Source of the DNA: Lentisphaeria bacterium
Lineage (GTDB): Bacteria; Verrucomicrobiota; Lentisphaeria; Oligosphaerales; Oligosphaeraceae
Length of the DNA: 40,487 nt
Reading direction: 5' to 3'
NCBI GenBank assembly: GCA_024405215.1
Contig: JAKSPB010000025.1
Coordinates: 1 to 40,487, forward strand
The position numbers were made by a program, and so were the translations under genes. The notes under the pieces are model-generated. The model was not told the origin of the DNA. It made no database searches and saw only the letters and a list, made by a program, of their open reading frames with translations. Below are positions 25,815 to 34,002 of the stretch, piece by piece; the stretch's first letter is position 1, and every line of letters starts with the position of its first letter.

Positions 25815-25849
25815 CAAAAAAAAGGCTATTGCATTGCAACAGCCTTTTC
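25815..25849 (-). terminator. Rho-independent terminator of the tRNA genes
   Basis: On the minus strand AGGCTGTTGC and GCAATAGCCT form a stem with a short loop, followed by eight T residues. It lies just downstream of tRNA-Ser. Confidence 0.85.
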
Positions 25850-25860
25850 AATACATGCAG

Positions 25861-25951
<91 letters not shown>

Positions 25952-25971
25952 GGATACAAAAAACATCCCAA

Positions 25972-26047
25972 TGGCGTCTCCAAGGAGAATTGAACTCCTG
26001 TTACCAGGATGAAAACCTGATGTCCTAGGCCACTAGACGATGGAGAC
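25972..26047 (-). tRNA. tRNA-Glu (UUC)
   Basis: 76 nt including an encoded CCA. Acceptor GTCTCCA pairs with TGGAGAC; the anticodon loop is TTTTCAT, giving UUC, which reads GAA and GAG. D-arm CGTCTAGTGGCCTAGGAC is the usual tRNA-Glu pattern. It is first in the two-tRNA unit. Confidence 0.95.
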
Positions 26048-26067
26048 TTGGGATGGTAAGTAGAGTT

Positions 26068-26095
26068 AAGATAATCGTTCCAACCTATTTTTCAA
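26068..26095 (-). promoter_or_regulatory. Candidate promoter of the tRNA genes
   Basis: On the minus strand TTGAAA (26095-26090), a 16-bp spacer and TATCTT (26073-26068). Transcription would start a few bases before the 5' end of tRNA-Glu at 26047. Confidence 0.5.
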
Positions 26096-26134
26096 GCCAG
26101 CGCAGAAAATTTCGTATATTTTTGCCCTTTGTAC

Positions 26135-26164
26135 TTGCTTTTTTTTGAAAAGTACCGATAATAT
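26135..26164 (+). promoter_or_regulatory. Candidate promoter of the second prepilin-type gene
   Basis: TTGCTT (26135-26140), an 18-bp spacer, then TAATAT (26159-26164). The spacer contains part of an inverted repeat, GTACTT (26131-26136) and AAGTAC, which could be an operator. The leader to the start at 26307 is about 135 nt. Confidence 0.45.
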
Positions 26165-26306
26165 CTACGTTTTCAAGCATAAGCAAAAAACAACCTCAAA
26201 CATTACCTATTCAGAACAGGATTGCAGAACCACAAATTCACACGCATGAACCATGCGTGATTCAAGGCACCCCTTCTGAACAGCTCCCCTCAAACAACAG
26301 GAAACC

Positions 26307-27149
26307 ATGAAAAGATCTTTTACCCTCATTGAACTGCTGGTTGTCATCGCCATCATCGCCATCTTGGCCAGCATGCTTCTCCCCGCCCTCTCCAAGGCCC
26401 GCGCCAAGGCCCGCGCCATCAGCTGCACCAACAACCAGAAACAAGTCGTCCTGGGCCTAATCATCTACGCCGACGACTACGACGGCGGTTTGCTGCTGCG
26501 CACCCAGAAGCAAGGCTGGCAGGTCGGCGCCATCTACTCCAACGCCTCTCTATACAAGCAGCAGCAGGACAGCGGTAGCGAACCCCAGGCCGGACTGGGC
26601 TACTGGCCCGTGGGCGTGGACTACTGTTCCATCAAGACCCATGCCAAGACCATCAGCAATGTGACCGACATCCAGGACCACATGTACCACACCTACGCCT
26701 TCCCCATCCACCGCAGCAACGGACAGGAAACCGAAGCCGACTCCTACTGGGCCGGCCTGGAGCACGCCACGTATTCCTTCACTGCACCATACGGCCAGGC
26801 CATGCGTCCCGACAGCGGAAAAGTCTCTCCCTCCAGCCGCTGGCTGGTCTCCTGCTCCGCCTTCGCAAAGAATGGCCAGATGTCCTCCGGCACTGGTCCT
26901 GACGACCAGCACCATCGTCTGAGCTGCCGCGACGCAGGCTACACTAGCAATTTCGCCACCATCGCCTGCAACCACGACGGCAAGGCCAACATGGCCTTCT
27001 GGGATGGACACTCCGAGGCCGTAGGTCCCATGCAGGCCCTGAGAATCTTCTCCTACGCCGGAAATGGCGCCATCAACGACAACAGCTGCGTCATCATCAA
27101 CGGCACGGTTTCCGCCAAGCTGGACAACTTCGCCGAAAAGGCCTGGTAG
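26307..27149 (+). CDS. Prepilin-type protein with H-x9-DG motif, second copy
   Basis: 280 residues. The first about 45 residues are almost the same as those of the protein at 17351 ([19 protein letters not shown], then [20 protein letters not shown]), and the C-terminus has [17 protein letters not shown], again H-x9-D-G. The middle is unrelated in length and detail. It would be processed by a prepilin peptidase and held by its N-terminal helix. It stands alone, with its own candidate promoter and terminator (27179-27213). Its partner is unknown. Confidence 0.85.
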   Translation: MKRSFTLIELLVVIAIIAILASMLLPALSKARAKARAISCTNNQKQVVLGLIIYADDYDGGLLLRTQKQGWQVGAIYSNASLYKQQQDSGSEPQAGLGYWPVGVDYCSIKTHAKTISNVTDIQDHMYHTYAFPIHRSNGQETEADSYWAGLEHATYSFTAPYGQAMRPDSGKVSPSSRWLVSCSAFAKNGQMSSGTGPDDQHHRLSCRDAGYTSNFATIACNHDGKANMAFWDGHSEAVGPMQALRIFSYAGNGAINDNSCVIINGTVSAKLDNFAEKAW

Positions 27150-27178
27150 TCCTTCCTGAATCTTCTTGAAATTCATCC

Positions 27179-27213
27179 ACTCGCCAATGGAGTCTTTCGT
27201 TGGCGAGTTTTTG
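27179..27213 (+). terminator. Rho-independent terminator
   Basis: ACTCGCCAA and TTGGCGAGT form a 9-bp perfect stem with a 12-nt loop, followed by TTTTG, 30 bp after the prepilin-type gene. Confidence 0.9.
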
Positions 27214-27363
27214 TTTTCTGAAGTCAGACCAAATTCTCTCGGGGGGGGCGGTGGCGTTGTCCTTCGCCATGCGATGGATTCAATGGGATTATATTGTACA
27301 GCATCGCATAAATGCCCCGTCGAAATGTAATCGGAACCGGTTCCGCCCCCCCTTGTTCTCTCC

Positions 27364-28125
27364 ATGGCCAATCCCGTCTATCTGAAATATCGGCGTCCCA
27401 ACGCCCGTCAAGCCGCCAGCGAAGCGAGACGGCGTTTTCTGCTTCGCCGTGCGGTGGTGCAGTGGCTCTTCTCCCAGGGGAACCGTCCGGACGGCTTTGC
27501 ATTGGATGTTCCCACATCCATGACATCCGACCGGGGAGACGTGGCCGCTTTCTGGAGCGCCCCCGTACGAATCGACCGCAGGACCCTCCTCTCCCCTTTG
27601 CACACCTGTATCGTGATCTGCGCACTGGACCGGAAGGAATGCTATGCGGCCAGCATCAATCCAGATGCGCTATACAATGAACTCTCCTCCCTGCGCAAGG
27701 AACTCTCCCATCTTGAAGAACAGATCCGCCGACTGGAACCCGAACTGCGGGATTCCCACAGCCTCTTCGAGGAATACGCGGAATGGGATTACGTCCATTC
27801 CCAGAATCCCCGCTATCAGTCTACCCGCAACCGGATGCGGGAAATTTCGGAAAAGCTCTATCGCGGAACTCGCATGGAACGCATTCAGAAGAACGTAGCC
27901 GCCACGGAACTCTACGTAGCCATTCCCGAAGGCACCGTCTTCACCGACGAAGTCATGCCAGACTGGGGAGTGCTGAGCGTATCTCAGGATGGCTTGGTGA
28001 CACAGGAACGCCCTGCCCCTCTCCAGACGCCTTCTCCAGAAGCCCAGCTCCACCTCGTCCAGAAAATCGCCCAGGGCGCAGCAGAATACATGCTGGCGGG
28101 ACTGGGGCTAAGGCACCGAAAATAG
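27364..28125 (+). CDS. Hypothetical protein, possible PD-(D/E)xK-type fold with coiled coil
   Basis: 253 residues, no signal peptide. An N-terminal basic helix (ARRRFLLRRAVVQWLFSQG) leads into ALDVPTSMTSDRGDVAAFWS (46-65) and a CIVICALDRKECYAA strand (82-96). A charged coiled coil follows (NELSSLRKELSHLEEQIRRL, about 104-123), then LYVAIPEGTVFTDEVMPDWG. The order (Asp of RGDV, hydrophobic strand, LYVAIPEG ... WGVLSV) recalls MmcB-like putative nucleases, but the E-x-K position reads L-D-R-K, so catalysis is uncertain. Family assignment is inference. A G8 run lies about 120 bp upstream. Its neighbour is a helix-turn-helix protein on the same strand. Confidence 0.55.
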   Translation: MANPVYLKYRRPNARQAASEARRRFLLRRAVVQWLFSQGNRPDGFALDVPTSMTSDRGDVAAFWSAPVRIDRRTLLSPLHTCIVICALDRKECYAASINPDALYNELSSLRKELSHLEEQIRRLEPELRDSHSLFEEYAEWDYVHSQNPRYQSTRNRMREISEKLYRGTRMERIQKNVAATELYVAIPEGTVFTDEVMPDWGVLSVSQDGLVTQERPAPLQTPSPEAQLHLVQKIAQGAAEYMLAGLGLRHRK

Positions 28126-28386
28126 GGAAACCACCTAAATTCCCGTCATGAATTGACGGCCCGGGCTTGCCCTGTGCCCGAGGCGCAAGCCTTGGGAAAA
28201 TATTGAATCCGCACACGCAGTAAGCACAAGGGGTATTCCCCAAAACCGCCCCCCCACTGCGGGAAGAACCGTCGTTTGGGAAAGTTGATGACTATATTGC
28301 CTTTTGCTTGAAAGAGTTATTCCATCCTATACATTGTTGTGCGTGGCTTCTTTTTCAATCCACACCATAGTCAAAGAACACGCGCC

Positions 28387-28803
28387 ATGCAGAACCTCAT
28401 TGACGAAAACTGCCTTCTCACCCCCGCCATCCAGCGGCGTCTAAAGGAAAAACGCCTACAGCTGGGCCTCACCTACCGGTTGCTGGGCGACTACTTCCAC
28501 GTCAGCTGGTCAACCTTCCAGAAATGGGAGCGCGCTCCCGCGCCGGCCCGTTGCCAGAAGCATTTCCGGAATCTTCTGAACAGCTATCTGGGCGGCGAAC
28601 ATGACGAAGCCCTCCGGACCTACCAGGACCCGGTAGAAGACCTGATCGAGAAGTGGCGGCGCCTCCCGCCACTGGTCCACCAGTGCATGGAGCGCATCAC
28701 TACCACCTACGACCTCTGCCAAGGACGCCCGGACCTGCGCCAGGCACTGGTCCAGGCACTTGACAACGCCGCCCAGAACGCCCTCCAGAGGCTGTTCTCC
28801 TGA
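28387..28803 (+). CDS. Small XRE-like helix-turn-helix protein
   Basis: 138 residues from the ATG at 28387. Residues 15-50 (IQRRLKEKRLQLGLTYRLLG ... SWSTFQKWERAP) form a lambda-repressor-like helix-turn-helix. The remaining helical segment (about 75-138) has no known domain and could dimerise. Likely a DNA-binding regulator; its targets are unknown. It follows the gene ending at 28125 with a 260-bp gap. Confidence 0.7.
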   Translation: MQNLIDENCLLTPAIQRRLKEKRLQLGLTYRLLGDYFHVSWSTFQKWERAPAPARCQKHFRNLLNSYLGGEHDEALRTYQDPVEDLIEKWRRLPPLVHQCMERITTTYDLCQGRPDLRQALVQALDNAAQNALQRLFS

Positions 28804-28863
28804 CTCCTGAATGGATAGCCTGCCAACCCGCCTTATTCATGACGTTTTGAAGTGCCACTCCTC

Positions 28864-28890
28864 CAGCTCATGAGACTGCCTCATGAGCTG
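28864..28890. promoter_or_regulatory. Perfect inverted repeat after the helix-turn-helix gene
   Basis: CAGCTCATGAG, loop ACTGC, CTCATGAGCTG: an 11-bp stem whose arms each contain the palindrome CTCATGAG. It could be a terminator without T run or an operator of the adjacent helix-turn-helix protein. Confidence 0.5.
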
Positions 28891-29050
28891 AGAATTGCCA
28901 TTGGAAACTCCGAACCTGACAGAGGCATTCCCCAAGACATCAAAACTATGACGATGTCCATCCCGATTAGCCTAGTTAGCCCAGGAAATCGTTTCCGCCT
29001 AGTGCGACTCTTGTATTGGTATCCATCTGGTGCGGTCGTCAGGGATATGC

Positions 29051-30760
29051 CTACAACATAAACACCTGTTTCTCTGCACCATCCGGCAATTCAACAGGAT
29101 CACCCAAGGAAATTCCCGGCAACGGTTCATTCTGTTTAGGCAAATCAACTGCTGTATAATTCGCATGCTTTGCAAGCACCTTTTGGCGTCCATCAGGATA
29201 CAAAAGAATCTGCACCTCATAATCCACATTGAATGAATCATATTCGTTGTTCTTTTCTGCAGCTACACCATTCGCTTCTGCATTTGTGGTCTTTTTACAA
29301 TTCAAACGTGTGTTTTTACGATTAGTCAGTGTAAGTTTCAATACGCCATCTGTTCGCTTCTCAACCGTATAATTCCCTCCCTCAATCCCTTTTATTTTCA
29401 TGTTACCAGTTTTTGCATGGCCAATTTGCCGAACTAGTCTGTTAAGCCCATCATCAGATTTGAATGCCGCATAAAGCAACCCCTTGTTGTATTTTGCCCC
29501 CCTACAGAACTGATTGACTTGAGCCTCAAAGGCCTTGCTAGCCTCTTCTTTTTGACTATTCTGTTCATTTTTTACTCTTTTGAACTGGAAATTGCGAATA
29601 ACTTCTTTACCAGCTGCCATATCCTCCACGAATGTGACAGATATTTCATTATTTCCCTCCATTTGCCGCGCAAAAGTGTCTACAGCCAACGACGCATTCA
29701 CTTTTGTTGACGTAATTGGAGCTTCGTATTCATTCATACGGAAATCGTCTTCATTATATTCCTTTCCTTCCAGGAAACACTTTGCCAGGTAAACCGGCCT
29801 TTGGGAAGAGATTTGCGACGCAAACAAGAGCCTGTTTAGCAACTTGCCTTTTTCCGCTTGAGTCTTTCTTGTATCGTTCATTATTATATTTTTTGCATCT
29901 TCGAGTTCCTTAATTCCATAATTTCTAAATACATCAGCAACAGCCTTCCTATCTCCTTTTTTCTCCGCTTTCAATAAATCCTTCGGAATTTCCAATTTTT
30001 CCTCACCCAAAGCGGCTTCTCCATACATCGTTTTAAATAATGCGCTTGGAGTCAGTTCATTTTTCTCCATAAGCTCCTGAATCTTCTGTTGGTAATTCAG
30101 AACCAAGAGAACCTGACGTTTAGAAATACCTGTTCCCAGCATAGTCAATGGTTTTGCCATCTTTTCCAGCGTATTCTGAGAAACATTATTTAACAAAGCT
30201 CTTACACTGCCGCTTGGCACATCTCCCCATTGCGATAAAAAGTGCCTGCCAAACAAAGAACTAGTGTGGAATGCCATGCCGTTTTTTATGTCATTCGAAA
30301 GATTCTCATTGAAATGCATGGCATCCAGTTCCTTCATGACCGCGTTGATTCGACGGGCAGTCAGGGGGCGACTGGACCCCTCAAACCAGTCGTTCTTATG
30401 GAAAAATCCGGTCAATTTCATGGCCTTGCGGACATTTTCTGGAAGTTGATCCAGGGAAGCACTATCTTTCAATCCACAAGACTGCTTGATGAAGGAGAGG
30501 AAGATTTTCCTAGTTTCCGCATTCGCCACCCTGCGTTGCTCCTTCGTCCCGTCGGCATTATTCTTCATAAGATGTTCCACGGATTTCGAGGAATCCGTCG
30601 CATCAGCCTGCAATATTGCACGAACATCCTTTGCGCCGTCCACCCCAGCCCTTTTCAAAGCAAGCGCTACATCTTCATGTCCACCTTCAACCTGCTCTTT
30701 TGCCCAGTCGCGGAAGGCATTGGCATTGACAAACAGATGATCACCATTAATTGATCCCAT
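29051..30760 (-). CDS. Candidate type III secretion effector, fold unknown
   Basis: 569 residues, no signal peptide, Shine-Dalgarno AAGGAG 8 bp before the ATG. The N-terminus MGSINGDHLFVNANAFRDWA is hydrophilic and Ser/Asn-rich, compatible with a type III signal. The body is mostly helical and Lys/Asn/Glu-rich, with RPLTARRINAVMKELDAM (about 131-148), then a C-terminal beta-like third. I recognise no domain. Codon use is clearly more A+T-rich than the efflux genes to the right, suggesting transfer. A CesT-like chaperone gene ends about 300 bp upstream on the same strand. That neighbour is the only evidence for an effector role. No injectisome genes are in the window. Confidence 0.55.
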   Translation of the reverse strand: MGSINGDHLFVNANAFRDWAKEQVEGGHEDVALALKRAGVDGAKDVRAILQADATDSSKSVEHLMKNNADGTKEQRRVANAETRKIFLSFIKQSCGLKDSASLDQLPENVRKAMKLTGFFHKNDWFEGSSRPLTARRINAVMKELDAMHFNENLSNDIKNGMAFHTSSLFGRHFLSQWGDVPSGSVRALLNNVSQNTLEKMAKPLTMLGTGISKRQVLLVLNYQQKIQELMEKNELTPSALFKTMYGEAALGEEKLEIPKDLLKAEKKGDRKAVADVFRNYGIKELEDAKNIIMNDTRKTQAEKGKLLNRLLFASQISSQRPVYLAKCFLEGKEYNEDDFRMNEYEAPITSTKVNASLAVDTFARQMEGNNEISVTFVEDMAAGKEVIRNFQFKRVKNEQNSQKEEASKAFEAQVNQFCRGAKYNKGLLYAAFKSDDGLNRLVRQIGHAKTGNMKIKGIEGGNYTVEKRTDGVLKLTLTNRKNTRLNCKKTTNAEANGVAAEKNNEYDSFNVDYEVQILLYPDGRQKVLAKHANYTAVDLPKQNEPLPGISLGDPVELPDGAEKQVFML

Positions 30761-30863
30761 CTTCGATTCTCCTTTTTGGTAAGATTACGGGAAAAGCCGT
30801 CTTGCTCTTAATACACGCTATTTTTGCAAAGGTTACAGTCCACAAGGAAATACTACAAAGACT

Positions 30864-30881
30864 GAGGTCATTGCAAAAGCC
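30864..30881 (+). repeat. GAGG-YY-WTTGCAAAA motif, copy 3
   Basis: GAGGTCATTGCAAAAGCC lies between the chaperone and the candidate effector. It matches copies at 15889 and 25714. Confidence 0.5.
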
Positions 30882-31057
30882 TAGAAATGCTTCCACTTTT
30901 TCCTGGGAGCATGAAAAAAAAGAAGCAGGGGGGCAATCAAATAGCTTTTAGGCGTTACGGGCTACTAGTGATTTTGCTTGTTCTGTCATCCGTATTTTCA
31001 TCTTGGAGAAAAACAGAAAACGGACCATCGTAGAACCTTGCAGCTTTTCAACCGACC

Positions 31058-31534
31058 CTAGACCTGGATGAAATCGCCCATGCCCATGCCGCGAAATCCA
31101 GTGGCATTCCGCTCCTGGACCTCATCCAACGCAGGCTCGATATCACGAAACTCCCGGATCCGGTCCCGCCACTCCTCCAGGGTATTGGTGAAATTCTCCA
31201 GCAACCGCCGGAAGTCCTCCAGCTCCATGCCCTTCAAGGACTCCATTTCATGCAGATAGACTTTGGAAGACTCGTGCTCGATGGAAAGGACTGCGCCGCC
31301 GGTGGCCTTTCCCATGAACATGGCCTCCAGCATCAGGCGGTAGAGACGGGTGCCGATCTGGGCCGGAAGGTCGCAGACCTCCGCTATGCAGGCGATCTTC
31401 TTCCCTTCGTTGACTTCGGCAATCGACACCACCATGCCGTCAATATCCAGCTGGAAGACACCATTGCCATTGGGAGCAAAGTCCTTGAGATTCACGCCTT
31501 CGCCAAAGGCCTTCATGAGTTCCGGGAAATTCAT
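31058..31534 (-). CDS. CesT/Tir-like type III secretion chaperone
   Basis: 158 residues, acidic, the usual size (about 130-170) of class I type III chaperones. The family course is visible: an N-terminal helix FPELMKAFGEGVNLKDFAPN (3-22), strands GVFQLDIDGMVVSIAEV, ACIAEVCDLPAQIGTRLYRL, a helix LMLEAMFMGK, a strand GGAVLSIEHESSKVYLHEME, and a long C-terminal helix ending NTLEEWRDRIREF. Such chaperones hold one effector unfolded and deliver it to the injectisome. The start is the last of three overlapping ATGs in an (ATGA) run; the other two are out of frame. Its probable client is the AT-rich gene 298 bp downstream. Confident for the fold, less for the client. Confidence 0.75.
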   Translation of the reverse strand: MNFPELMKAFGEGVNLKDFAPNGNGVFQLDIDGMVVSIAEVNEGKKIACIAEVCDLPAQIGTRLYRLMLEAMFMGKATGGAVLSIEHESSKVYLHEMESLKGMELEDFRRLLENFTNTLEEWRDRIREFRDIEPALDEVQERNATGFRGMGMGDFIQV

Positions 31535-31707
31535 TCATTCATTCCTTCTTGATTACCAAGCATTAAACAAGATGACGCAACGTCGGCGTACTATATTGTT
31601 GCTTTGGATATTTGTATCTATTCCATCAAAATGACACGGGTGGCGCAGGATGGACAGCGGACTTATATCATCGCACCGTATTTTCTCCGAAAATTGAAAC
31701 ACTTTTT

Positions 31708-31750
31708 TTAAACATTTCATAGAGACGAATTATAGTACGGAAAAGTTCCG
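31708..31750 (+). promoter_or_regulatory. Candidate promoter and operator of the TetR gene
   Basis: TTTAAA (31708-31713), a 17-bp spacer and TATAGT (31731-31736) form a weak promoter. The perfect inverted repeat CGGAA-AAG-TTCCG (31738-31750) begins 2 bp after the -10, a position suited to autorepression. Confidence 0.4.
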
Positions 31751-31797
31751 TTTTGTCACCGGTTTACCCACCACTGCAATTCCTGATACAGACTTTC

Positions 31798-32460
31798 ATG
31801 GGCAGAAAATCACAGCAGGATGTCCGTCAGCGGTTGCTCTCTGTCGGCCTAAGGCTTTTCGCGGAAAAAGGCTATGAACGTGCGACAGTCCGCGAGATCT
31901 GCGATGCCGCGCAGAGCAACCTGGCTGCCATCAACTACTACTTCCGAGACAAATCCGGCTACTACCAGGAAGTCTGCGCCTACGCGCGGTCTCTCCGCAT
32001 GGCGGGACTCCAGCAACTGGTGGAAGCCAGTCCGGACGGCGATCCCTGGGAAGTTCTTTCCATCCACGTGGACACGTTGCTCAACAGTTCCTTTGACAGC
32101 GAGCTCTTCCTCTCCAACTGGCTTCATCTTCGGGAGTATCTGAACGGCGAGGACGGACAAGCCACCGCACCGACCCCGCAGGAATCGAACGACCGAAAGC
32201 GGCTGGAAAGCCAGGTCCCCGTGCTTCTGGCAAAGATTCTAGGCGAGGCAGCCACGGAACAGAACATCGCGCTTCTGACCTACACATACGTCTCCATGAG
32301 TCTTTTCCTGATCATCCAGATCAAGATGGACCAGAATCCCCAGAACACCCTCCGGATCTCCCAGAAACTGGAGCGCCAGCATCTGCGGGATCACATCGTG
32401 GATCTGGTTCGCGTCGCCGCCGACCGCATGAAGCGCGACCACGCAGCCATCAGAAACTAA
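31798..32460 (+). CDS. TetR-family regulator (CecR-like) of the efflux operon
   Basis: 220 residues from the ATG at 31798; the open frame extends to 31753 without similarity. Residues 5-60 are the TetR helix-turn-helix: RQRLLSVGLRLFAEKGYERA, then TVREICDAAQSNLAAINYYF. The AAINYYF ending is typical of the CecR/YbiH branch, which represses efflux and related genes. The C-terminal ligand domain is helical. It precedes the TolC-HlyD-RND genes on the same strand (222-bp gap), so it probably represses that operon, itself, or both. Confidence 0.9.
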   Translation: MGRKSQQDVRQRLLSVGLRLFAEKGYERATVREICDAAQSNLAAINYYFRDKSGYYQEVCAYARSLRMAGLQQLVEASPDGDPWEVLSIHVDTLLNSSFDSELFLSNWLHLREYLNGEDGQATAPTPQESNDRKRLESQVPVLLAKILGEAATEQNIALLTYTYVSMSLFLIIQIKMDQNPQNTLRISQKLERQHLRDHIVDLVRVAADRMKRDHAAIRN

Positions 32461-32682
32461 ATTGCCTGTTACTGTTCAGAACAAGCTTGCAGCCCCCCGA
32501 GGGCTCACAATCATCCATCTGCCCGTCCTATCTTGTGACACGGCAAAAGTGCCACCTGGACGCCATTCGTGTTCATTCGTAGTTCAAAGCATCCTTTCTG
32601 AAGTCACTTTTTTATGCAATCCCGGCGGACTCCGCGCAATAAAAGGCGCCCTTCTCCGTTTACCCCCTAAAAAATCACCACT

Positions 32683-33984
32683 ATGAAAAGCCGCATTTTA
32701 CTGACATTGTTCGCGTCCCTTCTCGCCGGCGCCCTCTGCGCCGCCGAGGCCCTGAAGTTCACCTTGCCTGAAGCGAAGAAGCTCGCCTTGGAACAGAATC
32801 CCACCATCGCCAAGGCCCAAGCCAATATCGAGGCCGCCATGGCCGGCATTGACCGCGCCCGCAGCTCCTATCTTCCCACCGTCGATCTGAACGCCGGCAT
32901 CACCCGTCTCCGCGATGCCGCCACCCGCCCAAACCGCGACTTTGACAACACCACCCAGTACAGCCTCGGCCTCAGCGCACAATGGCTGGTCTTCGACGGC
33001 TTCGCCCGCCGCTTCCGCTACCTGAGCGCCACCCTGGGCGGCGACATGGCCATCGCCTCCTGCGACGACGCCAAGCGACTCCTGCTGGAGCAGGTCGCCT
33101 ACGCATATTACAACGTCCTCCAGGCGCAGAACTCCATGGAGATTGCGCAGAAGGACGCCGAGTTCAACCGCCAGCTTCAGGACGACGCCCAGAAGAAGAA
33201 GGAAATGGGCACCGCGAAGCTCTCCGAAGTCCTGAACTTCGAATACAAGGTCCATACGGCGGAAGCCAACTTCATCAACTCCCAACGCAGTTGGCGCGTA
33301 GCCTGCGTCACCCTGGGCCAGCTGCTGAACATCCAGCAGGACACCATCTGGGAATGCCTGGAGCTGGAAGCCCCCGGCGAAGAATCCGCCAAGATGGAAG
33401 TCCCCCAGGTTTCCATGGCCCTGGACTATGCTTTGGAAAACCGTCCTGACCTTCGTGCCGCCCGCCAGGAAGTGGAGAACGCAGAACTGGCGGTGAAGGA
33501 GTCCCAGGCCGCCTGGTATCCCACGGTCTCCGCCTTCTTCAACTATGGCTTCGAGCGCACGCACTCCGCCCACTTCAACACACACTACGACCGCAACGCC
33601 ACCTACGGCCTGAAGGCCAGCTGGAACCTCTTCGACGGTCTCAACACCCAGGCGAACATCGCACAGGCCAAGGCAAATCTCCTGGTCGCACAGAAAAATC
33701 TGGAGAACCTCCAGGAGCAACTTGAGGCGGAGATCCGCCAGAACTGCCTGGCCCTGCAATCCGCGCAGGAAGTCCTGGACAAGGAGAACAGCCTGCTGGA
33801 GATCGCCACCAAGATCCGCGACCTGGTCTATGAGGAATACATCGGCGGAACTGCCGCCATCACCCGCGTCAACGAAGTCCAGACCGACCTGACCAACACC
33901 TCGCTGGCCCGTTCCAACGCCTGGATCGCCGTCCTCAACGCCATCGAGACCCTCTCCGCCTCCACTGGCTCTATCTTGAAATAG
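32683..33984 (+). CDS. TolC-family outer-membrane efflux protein
   Basis: 433 residues with signal peptide MKSRILLTLFASLLAGALCA. The internal repeat of TolC proteins is visible: two halves each with a long helix hairpin and a beta segment. The half-repeats start LTLPEA-like (FTLPEAKKLALEQNPTIAKA, about 24-43) and MALDYALENRPDLRAARQEV (about 245-264), with YSLGLSAQWLVFDGF and YGLKASWNLFDGL as the beta-strands. It forms the outer-membrane duct of a tripartite pump. It is the first gene of a unit with the adaptor 18 bp downstream. Confidence 0.93.
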   Translation: MKSRILLTLFASLLAGALCAAEALKFTLPEAKKLALEQNPTIAKAQANIEAAMAGIDRARSSYLPTVDLNAGITRLRDAATRPNRDFDNTTQYSLGLSAQWLVFDGFARRFRYLSATLGGDMAIASCDDAKRLLLEQVAYAYYNVLQAQNSMEIAQKDAEFNRQLQDDAQKKKEMGTAKLSEVLNFEYKVHTAEANFINSQRSWRVACVTLGQLLNIQQDTIWECLELEAPGEESAKMEVPQVSMALDYALENRPDLRAARQEVENAELAVKESQAAWYPTVSAFFNYGFERTHSAHFNTHYDRNATYGLKASWNLFDGLNTQANIAQAKANLLVAQKNLENLQEQLEAEIRQNCLALQSAQEVLDKENSLLEIATKIRDLVYEEYIGGTAAITRVNEVQTDLTNTSLARSNAWIAVLNAIETLSASTGSILK

Positions 33985-34002
33985 CCTCCCATCCGACGCC
34001 CC

